64,000 nucleotides of DNA from Desmodus rotundus (lineage: Eukaryota; Chordata; Mammalia; Chiroptera; Phyllostomidae), in NCBI RefSeq assembly GCF_022682495.2, contig NC_071390.1, positions 150,140,583-150,204,582 of the forward strand, read 5' to 3'. How positions within the stretch are numbered: position 1 is the first letter of the stretch; each line of letters starts with the position of its first letter. Under the pieces are notes generated by a model. It did not search any database. It was not told where the DNA came from and saw only the letters and a program-made list of their open reading frames with translations. Positions 54,985-64,000 of the stretch are shown here, one piece after another. A program made the position numbers and the translations under genes.

Positions 54985-55445
54985 TCCTTTTTAAACCAAA
55001 TTTATTGAGGAATAATTTATATACAGTGCAATTAATTATTTTTAGGTATATGGCTTTGGCAAACGTAGCCACTACCTCAGCCAAGATATAACATACTTCT
55101 TTTACCTCCAAAAGTTCTCTCATGTCCCTTTGCAATGGGTCCCCTCCCCAGGTCCCTAGCCCCCCGCATCCTCTAATCAGGTTTCTGTTCCTGCAGTTTC
55201 TCTTTTTCAGAATGTCACATAAATGGAATCATATGGAATGTATGATTCTTTTGTGCCTGGCTTCTATCACTGAGCATAAGGATTCTGAGATTCAGCCACG
55301 TGGTTGCATATGTCAGGTTGCTTGTTCCTTTACCAGCAGTGATGTTCTACTGCATGAACGTTTCACTGTTCGCTTGCCCTGTCACCAACTGATGGACATT
55401 TGGGTTGTTTGCTCTTTGGGCCATTACCAATAAAGTAGCCAAAAA
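54985..55445 (-). mobile_element. Old L1M fragment, antisense
   Basis: Contains aaccaaatttattgaggaat, ttaggtatatggctttggca, cataaatggaatcatatgga, cactgagcataaggattctg and ctgatggacatttgggttgt, collinear with antisense L1M 3' sequence. Confidence 0.85.
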
Positions 55446-55449
55446 TATT

Positions 55450-56025
55450 TTCGAACAGGGCTTTATGTGGATTCGCACCATCTATGGGGAATTTTTGTCC
55501 AAGTAATTTTCTTTACTGGTATCTTAGGGTTTTTTGTTTTCTATCTGTTTTTATCAGCTTCATGTTAAGAATGTGTTTAAACCCTTCCTCAAGCATATTC
55601 TTAACACAGAGCTTATGCTAGTCTTTAAAATTGTTTTTAACTTGTGCTCTAAATTCTAAAATGTTGTGAAACCAGCCAACCTCTTCCTTTATTATTGATT
55701 CTGTTATTCCTATGTTTATAAAAATATTCCTATTTTAGAATTTTGGTATTATATTTTCTTTGTTGGGTAGGTGGTTTGAGTTTTCATATTTAATTTCTAT
55801 TCACATAGAATTGATTTTGATTCATAGGATAACGTCTTTGATGTTTACGTACTATATGCTACTATTTGAAAATATTCTATTACAGAAGTTCATAAAGGGT
55901 AGTAAGCAAAGGAAGTCTATGCAAAAGACATTATTTAACACATGTTGTAATTTTTGAGGCTTTAAAGAGAGAGAATTAGTATAGGATGTAGTTTCTGAGT
56001 AGCTCTTAGAGGAATTAAAGATCAG
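55450..56025. other. Unassigned, AT-rich sequence
   Basis: Contains direct repeats of aagcatattcttaac-like phrases but nothing I can assign. Confidence 0.38.
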
Positions 56026-56029
56026 ATAG

Positions 56030-56507
56030 TGTATTAGTTAGGGTTCTCTAGAGAAATAGAACCAATAGAAGATGTATATGTATATATACATATATGGCAT
56101 TTATTGTAGAAAGTTGGCTCACTCAGTTATGGAGGCTGAGGAGTCCTAGGATCTGCTGTGTACAAGATGGAGATCTGGGAAAGCGGGTGTAGTTTCAGTC
56201 TGAGTCCCAGGCCTGGGAACCCGGTGTAAGTCCCACTCCCAGGGCAAGAGAAGACCAATGCCCCAGCTCAAGGAGTCAGGCAGAGAGTGAATACTCCCAC
56301 CCTCCATATTTTGCTGTTTTGGGGCCATCAAAGGAGAAAACGATACCCACCCATATTGGGGAGCACAATCTTCTTTACTCAGTCTGCTGATTCAACTATA
56401 AATCTCGTCCACAAACACCTTCACCGACACACCCAGGAACGGTGTTTAACCAAATACCCGGGCACCGTGTAAGCCACTCAAATGGACACATAAAAGTAAT
56501 CATGACA
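56030..56507 (-). mobile_element. MLT2-type (ERVL) solo LTR, antisense
   Basis: A 478-bp LTR with TG...CA ends (tgtattagttagggttctct at the left, catgaca at the right). In reverse orientation it has acttttatgtgtccatttga, aacaccgttcctgggtgtgt, aatatgggtgggtatcgttt and a terminal cattggttctatttctct-like segment. Imperfect 5-bp duplications, gatag (56025-56029) and gatgg (56508-56512), fit retroviral integration. No internal retroviral coding sequence remains, and the frames inside the LTR are not genes. Confidence 0.85.
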
Positions 56508-56514
56508 GATGGGT

Positions 56515-57115
56515 AGTTAAGTAGAAGGTTCATGCAGGACAAATATTTCTGTTTGTATCAGGAATTACAGTCTATGCAGCCCCAGCATTTATGGCACAAC
56601 CAGGAGGGCTGAAATGTTGATTGGAATTTTAGGTCTTGTCAAAAATCATGTACTAGTTGGACTGACTGCCCATCAGCCTGGACCAGAAATAACCAGGCCA
56701 AAGCTGCCATTAATAGACTTTGCCTGATCTCTTGAACGTGATCACAGTTGATATAGAAGACCTGTTAGAAAAGATCACCATCCCAGCTCACATCTATAGC
56801 CAGTCACATTCTTTCTGCCCTCTGCCCACACCCACAGAGTGAGGAAGTTAGCAGCAGTGGAGTAGACTCTTGCCCACTTCGCTGCTGGCAGGGAGAAAGC
56901 AGGAGTAAGGGAGGGAGTGAAAGATGGTGCACCAGCCATGCCTACTAGTGGGACTGTCCTAATCGATGCCTGGTTTCTCACCAATCATGTTCGTAGAATG
57001 TTCTTGCTTTGGAGGGAGGATGTGAAGGAAGTGAGTAGGAAGGTGAGGGGATGTGGTTGGCACTTGGGGATTCTGAACACAATATCCCTGTGGTTTGTTT
57101 GGGACTCACTCCTAA
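56515..57115. other. Unassigned sequence
   Basis: No gene or assignable element. Confidence 0.4.
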
Positions 57116-57119
57116 GGGT

Positions 57120-57190
57120 CTTCATTGTGGTTTTGGAGTCAGACACAGGTTCAAATCCTAGTTCTACCACTTACTACTAAAATTGGAAAT
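57120..57190 (+). mobile_element. MIR fragment, sense
   Basis: Contains tggagtcagacacaggttca and aatcctagttctaccactta, the MIR tRNA-related 5' half. Confidence 0.65.
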
Positions 57191-57399
57191 TTGTAAATGT
57201 ATTTCCATGTTTACATATATCTACAGGGAAGAAACACTGTAAATAATTAAAGGAGGGAGAGTTACCGTCCTCTTGGGAATTAACTGGAGGGGGCATTAGC
57301 AGCTGTGGGCGAACTCTAAGGAGATGATGCTGTCTTAACAGCGCCAGCTGGCATCCGCCTTGCTGTGTGCTGACATGTGCCTTCTTGGCCACCTTGCTC

Positions 57400-57545
57400 A
57401 GCTCTGTAAGGGAGACATTATTAACCAGTTTTACTAATACAAAGTGGAGATTCAGGGGACTTAAATAATTTTTCTAATAATCATACACAGCTCTAAGGTG
57501 AGGGAATTGAGGTTTGAATTGAAGTCTGTGAGATTCCAGAACACG
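57400..57545 (-). mobile_element. MIR fragment, antisense
   Basis: Contains gagacattattaaccagttt, tactaatacaaagtggagat and aattgaggtttgaattgaag, antisense MIR with notable decay. Confidence 0.6.
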
Positions 57546-57549
57546 AGTT

Positions 57550-58635
57550 CTAACTGTGACACTGTCCTTAGCCACGCTAGCAGGGGTACCTAGGTCACTC
57601 CCCCTTCCACTCCTGGGGCTTTTGCTTCCAATGCTAAACATTGGAAGGTCTCCATTTTGTTTCAATAAGGGGGGTGGTTCCCTAACAACTCCCAAATCCC
57701 CACTAGTATGCACACTGTCTGTATGGGTCCAGAAATACTTGTTTCCCTCCATTTTTCTCAATCATGTGATATGTTACTTTCACTCATCATAGAAGAGATC
57801 TGTCTAGGGGCATGGAGGAAAGGGCTTCTCAGGAATAACCTCTCATGTTGCAGGACAGGCCCTGTGGGTGGTTCCAAGGCTCCCCATCAGCCCCACCATT
57901 GTAGCTGGTGTCTCTCCTGTGACCTTGGAGTCCATGCTCAAGAACCTTTCCTTCCTGATTTAGTGGTTGGACAAAGTGAAGGGCAGGTCACCTTCCCTAT
58001 GAAATCTGACAATTTCTCCCTGCCCAGGGCTGACCTGACCATGGGGAGAGGTGTTCAAGTGGGATGCCACAAAAGGGACCTGGGTGAAAGGAATGGAGTT
58101 TTGACAGCTTCCACCTCTTGCCCGATTAGGGCAATGAGCAGTGAGATCAAGCTGCCATCAAAGAGGAGAAACTTACATGGGCTGGTTGGAGGAGATTAGG
58201 ATGTTCGCATGGAGGGCAGTAGCTTAATTGAGGGGACAGAGGAGACTGGACCTCTCGGGTGTCATTTAGTCATTTAATGTTGGCTGTGGAATCCACTGGC
58301 CATCAATCTTGATGAGCTGCCTTGGTCACTGGGGTCATGTCTAAGCTCCCTGCCCAGCACCCTTCATTTGCTCTCTGTGCAGAAGGCCAGGCAGCCTGTT
58401 GGTTTTATTGATTTTTGTTGTTCTTGCTCCTGCCTGGCCAACCACTCCCTTCTACTTAAGGTAGAAAGATTCTAAGGCAGACAGCAGTCTGGTGCTTCTG
58501 GTTTATATCAGCATCTGATGTCTGAATCGAGTATCATGCTCCCACAAGAAATATATTGGATTTAGGAATATGTGGGAATATAATCATCTTTACATCTTTT
58601 CTGTGGTTGCCTCCCTTTAAGGGACAGATTATTTG
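57550..58635. other. Unassigned sequence
   Basis: A 163-residue frame (57708-58199, plus) has no recognisable domain, and I do not call it a gene. Confidence 0.42.
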
Positions 58636-58639
58636 AGCC

Positions 58640-58745
58640 ACAAGATGTCTAGACTAGGAATGTGTAGATTTGCTCTTTACTTGCTGTGTGACTTAGACTT
58701 CTCTGGGTCTTGGTTTTCACTGAAGTAAAGGAATTCAGGCCCCTT
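58640..58745 (+). mobile_element. MIR fragment, sense
   Basis: Contains gctctttacttgctgtgtga, cttagacttctctgggtctt and ggttttcactgaagtaaagg, matching the MIR core. Confidence 0.75.
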
Positions 58746-58749
58746 GGAA

Positions 58750-60160
58750 ACAGTTACATGAAGTTCTGCCGGGGCCCTTGGAAGCAGTAGCTGTGAGCTC
58801 TGCTTACTGGTTTACTTGGCTTTACAGACTCTGAGAATAGGTGAGTTCACCACACTTACGAATCACCTGCTTCATTTTCTAAGGGAAGTGGGGGAATCCA
58901 CCACTTCAGTGAATCTTCTAGCAATTCCCCTGGTTAATTCAGTGGATTTTACTCAGCCTATGATCTTATTTCAAATGAGAAACTGCTGGCTAGCTAGGCA
59001 GTTCTCTTCTTCCCGTAGGTGTTCTTGAACGGTGTCCCACTCAGCCTGAGCCTCCCCCATTTAGGTCTTTCTCAGAGAGGACTCCCACCTTTACCTTCCG
59101 ACTAACTTCCTTGGCCGTCTCCTGCGAATACAGGAAAGGTGTTGCCAAAAACCAGGTTTGGGATATGCATGGCTGGGATCTTTTCACCTCCTTCTAAGCT
59201 ATTGTCATGGCAACCCACATCACCCTTGGGTATCTAGTCAAGAGTCTACTAACCTCTAATCCAGTGTGAGAGAGTGTAGGACCACAGCCTCCCTATTAGC
59301 GCTGGGCCAGATTCAGTGGTGGGATGAGCCTGAAGGAAACCTGGGCAAGAAAGAGGCCAGAAAAGAAGCCCACGGTGGCCTAGCTGTGTTGGCCGCAGCT
59401 GTCAAATTTGTGAGCCTGCATGAAAACCCCTTTAAAGACACCCACATAGAACTGAGGGGACTTGGAAGGGGTAAAGACTATTGTCTGAAAAACAAGCAAG
59501 TGTTTGAGAACTCCCAGTGGAGCCTGAAGTTGCTGAAGCCCAGAATATTCTGACCTCTTCTCAATTTACTTCCATCGAGCAGGCTCCAGCGCTGACCCGG
59601 GGTCAGGGAGCTTATGTTCCATCGCACCACTGTCACCCTCGGGACCCCAGTCAGCTTCTCCTCTCAGCCGCTGAGGTCCCTTGGGAAAAATATTGTCCTC
59701 AGCCTGGGCTCCAAGCCAGCACATCCTCAGAATTGCCCTCCTCGCAGCATTTTATCCAACAACACAGTCAGTATCCTCCAGCGTCCGTCCCTGGAGGCAT
59801 TTTAGTGTTTAATTTAGTTTTAAAAATCAAAGTTATACTGTATATTATTTAAAGAATTAAATACATCTGCAAAGCTTTCAGAAAATACAGTAGCCTCTGC
59901 CCGCTCATTGATGGCAACCATTTTGGCCTTTTTTGGGTCTTTACCCTCATATCTTAATATGATTCTATTGCAACTGCTGGATTTTTCAGTGTGGAGCATT
60001 TTCTATTGACCCTGACCACAGCAGATGAGGATCTACCCCCTTTCCCATCCCTCATCCAACTCTGCCTCACAGACATTTTTGTCTCCTGTCTTCCCACTGT
60101 GTCATAATTTTGGTTAGATTGACATGTAGTGCTTAGGACTTGGTGAGTTCTATTTACGCC
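58750..60160. other. Unassigned sequence
   Basis: No gene or nameable repeat recognised in about 1.4 kb. Confidence 0.42.
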
Positions 60161-60164
60161 TGAG

Positions 60165-62405
60165 TTCTGTATTCACTTTCCCAGCAAATATTTTTGTTGT
60201 CCTTGAAGTTAACCATAGTTTTGTTTTTACATTTGCTTAGTTTTCTGGGCAATTTCTGTGTCACTACATTCCTAATCTGTTCCCCAGTGTGTAGCTTTCT
60301 CAGTATCTTCATACACATTAGACATTGTATCAGTTTCTTATGCTCCAAACAGGTCTCTCCTGGAAGCTGACCTACAGGCCTATTCACAGCTGTCCTCTGG
60401 GGATTTCCATCATTTTCCTGAAGATTTCCTTCACCTCTCCTTTTCGTTGGGTCTCTTCTTCCCTGCCTTCTGTGCCTGCCTCTTCTGTGGTTTACTTCCT
60501 TGTTTTGGGGAAGTATCTCTGAGAAAGAAGGAATAGGAGATTGATTTTTTTTGAGATCTTCAATTATAAAAATGTCTTTGATTTTTTTCTTCCCCTTTAT
60601 TTATCTCCTGTGCTCAAAATCGAAACCTACGCTGGAAGTAATTTTCCTTCAGCTCCCAGTGTTGAGCAAGCTGATGCCATTCTGATTCTTGAAAGTTGGT
60701 ATAAAAATTTTCTCTCTGGAATGTTTTAGAGTAGGCTCATTGTTTCCTACCACCTTAGGCTGGGTTTTCTAGAAATAGGCTTTGAGTACACATGATTAAT
60801 TGAGGGAATAATCTCAGGAGAAGGCAAATCAGGAAGGAGGGTAGGTCTGGGGAAGGAGCTAAGGATGTTGTTTCAGCCAGAGACTGGCTTTGGCCTGGTA
60901 CCCAGCACTGCTCTGGAGCACAAATTGTACCACAGAGCCCCCTTTTGGGGGCAAGACTATTGACCTTCCAACCCTTCATCAGTTGGCCATTGGCTGTGAG
61001 CTCTCCTGTGCAGGAGCTGGAGTGGTGGGCGGAACCTCCCTGGAGACACAGCTGTCAGTTCCCCAGGGAAGGGGGCTGTGAGCACGGAGCAGGCGGCTCT
61101 CACAGTAGTCGGCTGCATGGGCCCAGTAGAGGGGATCTGGACCTGACACCATCACTGTCTTCGAGACAAGTGTTCTGAAGTTCACAGCCATTGCCTTTCA
61201 CTCTGGAAACCTGTATACCTCAATTCTGGGAAATTTTCTTCTATTATTTCATCGATAACTTTATCTTTTACATCTGAATAACCTCTGTTATTCAGGTGCT
61301 GGACTTTCTGGGCTTGTTCTCTGATATCTTATCTGTCCGCTCCTATTTTCCTTCTCTTTTTCGTTTTGTTCTATCTTTCTCTTGTTTTTTTTTTTTTTTT
61401 AAATTCTTGCTATCTTATCTCGTAGTTTCACAGACCTCTTCTTTGCTCGGAATATTCTTTGTTTTAATAGACTCCTACTTCTCTTTCATGATTGCAATTT
61501 CTTCTTTTCCCAAGGATGTTAATAATAAGGGTTTGGTTTTTTTTTTAAGTTTTTTCTCTGCCTTCATAGTCTCTGTTGCCTGTTTATTGGTTTTGTTCCT
61601 AATCTTTTACAATCAAGGCTTCCCCCTAATATGTCTGCTTGGCCGTGTGGTCACGTTTAATCATGGGACACTCACAAACTGACTGGAAATTCTGAGTCAG
61701 TGGGATTACCGACTGTGAGACTCATAGACCATTTTCTGGGGAACCCTAAGATGTTTAGGTCTTATCTTGTGAGTTTATCAGTTTCCATAGACAAGGCTCT
61801 ACTAATCTCTGGCATGGAGGACAGAAAACTGATTTCCAGTGTTTTGGGAGCCAAGTAGGGGGAGATGAGTGATTGAGTCTCAACATGCTGTAAATGTTTG
61901 CTTTTCCCTTCTGTTTGTACTACACCATCTCTACCCTCAGCTGTGGCTGGTGCCCTCTAGTCCAGAGATGATGAGTTACCTTTTCTAAGACCAACCCGCT
62001 GTCTTCTTCTAGGGAGTGAGGGAGCCTGTCACTTGGCTCTGTGGGCTGGGAGAGAGGGTACGGAGGGTCTGACTGCTTCTTAAACGAACTTTTGCTCAGT
62101 GCCTCCTGTTTGAGCCTTACTTCTCCCTCAACTTATGAAAGTGCATGGTGCCTCCAGTGTTAAGGCTTTTATGGGTTCTTCACTATAAATTATGTCTCCT
62201 CTTCCCCATTTAGGATTTGTCTTTCTCAAGTGTACTAATCAGAAACTACTCTTGCATCTGCTTTTCAGCTTCAAAAATGCGGTTATTGTATCCTCCATGG
62301 AATTCCTTGTTTTTGTGTTTATGTCTTTTTCATCCTTTTGCTGTTATTTTAGTGGACTTTCAGAAGGGAGTAGACATTAAGGCCTGTGTTCAGTCCAACA
62401 TCTTT
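60165..62405. other. Probable old interspersed repeat(s), family unassigned
   Basis: Phrases such as aattctgggaaattttcttc, tatttcatcgataactttat, agtggactttcagaagggag and cattaaggcctgtgttcagt recur in mammalian genomes as repeats, but I cannot name the family or fix ends. The 128-residue frame at 61296-61682 is Phe/Ser/Leu-rich because the DNA is T-rich, and is not evidence of a membrane protein. A T-run lies near 61386-61401. The part 60740-61200 is less T-rich and may be separate. Confidence 0.35.
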
Positions 62406-62409
62406 AGTT

Positions 62410-63975
62410 AAAATCCCCAGCAGAATCTTATAATCTTTCTGTCAGGGGAAAGAAACCTCTCCTGAAATTACTCTCAGCCCTGTATTATTCACTTTAACTG
62501 TGTTGAGCCTGCCTGCTTCGTCAGTAAGGATTGTCCTCATAATCCAAACTGCCTTTCTAATATGTATCTCATATCAGGTACCTAATAATAACTTTTTTTG
62601 CTAAATATTAATGCAACATTGTACACTCAGCATCATCCTTGATCCTCAAAGAGCTTATCTAGTTGGGAGAAAAACACATGCACAGTACAAAAAACAGTTG
62701 TTCTAATGTGCTAAAGAAGCAATAATGCATTCAGAGATTCTGCAGCAAAACATTTTTAAAACAGTGCATTCAAAACTCCACATTAACATTTTACTTATTC
62801 ACATGCTTCATCTAAGTTCCCATAGTGTACAAACACCGTATGAGAGATGGTGTTTTCACCACACGGCCCTGAGTTTTGCTCCCACGTCAAGGAGCTGGCT
62901 AGAGCTACAGAATCAGACACAGCTGTGGTGGTGGAATGCAAAGTCCTTTCCCCACCTTCCGCTTCCCCACATCTGAAGGTGGTGAAAGGGACCAGTGCCT
63001 ATAATCAGGAGAAAGAAATTTCAAAAGTTAAGAGCCACAGAAATGATGAGCACCTAGACACACTGTTGGTGCTCTGCCCCCGTTGCCTTGGCATTCACCT
63101 CCGCACACCCAAGGCTGCTGGCTGTGAACATCTGTAATTCTATGCTTGAAGCCTTGTTACCTGGTTACGGGACCAAGCATAGCTTGTGCAGAGGGGAGGC
63201 CAGAAATACCAGAGTTAATACCCTTGGGAGTCACGAATCAATGACAGATGGGGGGTGTTGTTGGTGGGTAAATTCCCCAGCTTCCTAGTCCCTCAGCTGG
63301 GAAAACCTTAGGCATGTTCTACGCTGTCTCCCAGAACTGCCCACCAAGATTGAATTCCAGCTGGAATTAGTAAGTAGCTCAGAAATGTGCCCTTCATGGG
63401 CTTACTTTTCTCTCCTCTCCCATGTCTCCACTTCCCTGTCATACCCCCACCACGTTCACACCCAAATAAAGTACTTGCTCCCAAATTTTTGCCTCCAGTG
63501 AAACCCAGACCAAGATGTTCTCTAAAAAAATAATATATCTCAGAGAGGTCATACCCTTTCTCTTGAAATCTATGGAAGTAGGATGAACTCAGAGATACAC
63601 AAGGAGACTGATACCCCAGACACACACAACATTAACAGTCAACCAGTGTTTGCACAGTTAAATTTTGGAGCTGGAAAGGGTTCCAATGATAATTTTGTTC
63701 CATTTCCTACTCAGAACTAGAGCCTCTCCTTCTGAAGATCCCTGGCTGATGATGACCTCAAGTCTCTATTCAAACACTGCACAATACAGCAGACTACCCA
63801 AGGAAACTCAGCCCTTGAGATTCCAGTGCCTACCTTGGGTTGACTGGCATAGACCCTGGAAGAGAAGGAAGATAACAAAAGAAGTTCAAAAAGTCTGTTT
63901 ATTTGGCATTGAATTTCCAAAAGAAATTTCTTCTTTATTTTCTGACCCTAACCCTGTTTTCCCTTAATAATAGAA
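62410..63975. other. Unassigned sequence
   Basis: Nothing recognised with confidence. A weak L2-like phrase lies near 62640-62700 (cctcaaagagcttatctagt, gggagaaaaacacatgcaca). Confidence 0.42.
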
Positions 63976-63976
63976 C

Positions 63977-64000
63977 CTCCTCTCTCTCTCTCTCTCTCTC
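63977..64000 (+). repeat. CT microsatellite at the window edge
   Basis: A (CT)n run of about twelve units continues to the last base of the window, so its full length is unknown. Confidence 0.9.

Noticed and set aside
61296..61682. Possible multi-pass membrane protein (128 residues, Phe/Leu/Ser rich)
   Set aside because: The composition follows from T-rich DNA in a repeat-like region; no family match.
1..64000. CRISPR arrays, bacterial operons, riboswitches, tRNA or snRNA genes
   Set aside because: Repeat content and composition are mammalian; none of these signatures was found. The only tRNA-like sequences are SINE heads.

Overview
The window looks like intergenic or deep-intronic DNA of a placental mammal, most likely a bat. 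Three tRNA-derived SINEs match the bat VES type. There are also recent-looking mariner/Tc1 DNA transposons, L1 copies with bat-type 3' ends, and an older eutherian layer of L2, MIR, MER20, MLT1, MLT2 and L1M. Family names come from memory of consensus sequences, not from a search. I found no convincing host protein-coding exon, tRNA, snRNA or other structural RNA gene. Most open frames are short, lack homology I recognise, or lie inside repeats.

Layout. 1-14 kb: mostly unassigned sequence with old L2 and MIR pieces, including an L2 split by a hAT element (1.25-2.2 kb). 14-18 kb: a VES SINE with target duplications, a MIR split by a short mariner, and an antisense L1 carrying a cluster of hairpins. 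20.3-25.7 kb is the most structured region: a MER20, then a roughly 548-bp mariner derivative that has received two ORF1-only, half-LINE (HAL1-like) L1 elements, each with its own target duplication. The second keeps an open L1 ORF1-like frame. 27.3-31.4 kb: an MLT1-type LTR inside a MIR, an AT-only tract, a decayed L1M, and a second mariner family. 35.0-35.7 kb: a third mariner remnant beside a 242-bp almost pure purine tract. 37.4-39.9 kb, 47.9-48.5 kb, 50.5 kb and 52.4-55.4 kb: further antisense L1 pieces and two more VES SINEs. 56.0-56.5 kb: a solo ERVL-type (MLT2-like) LTR. 60-62.4 kb: probably an old repeat I cannot name. The window ends in a CT microsatellite.

No pathway or operon is present; what can be read is an insertion history. 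The most unusual items are the two HAL1-like elements nested in one mariner, a mariner in which about 106 bp of transposase sequence is replaced by MER20 sequence at nearly constant length, and three hairpins with identical AG loops inside an L1 3' region.
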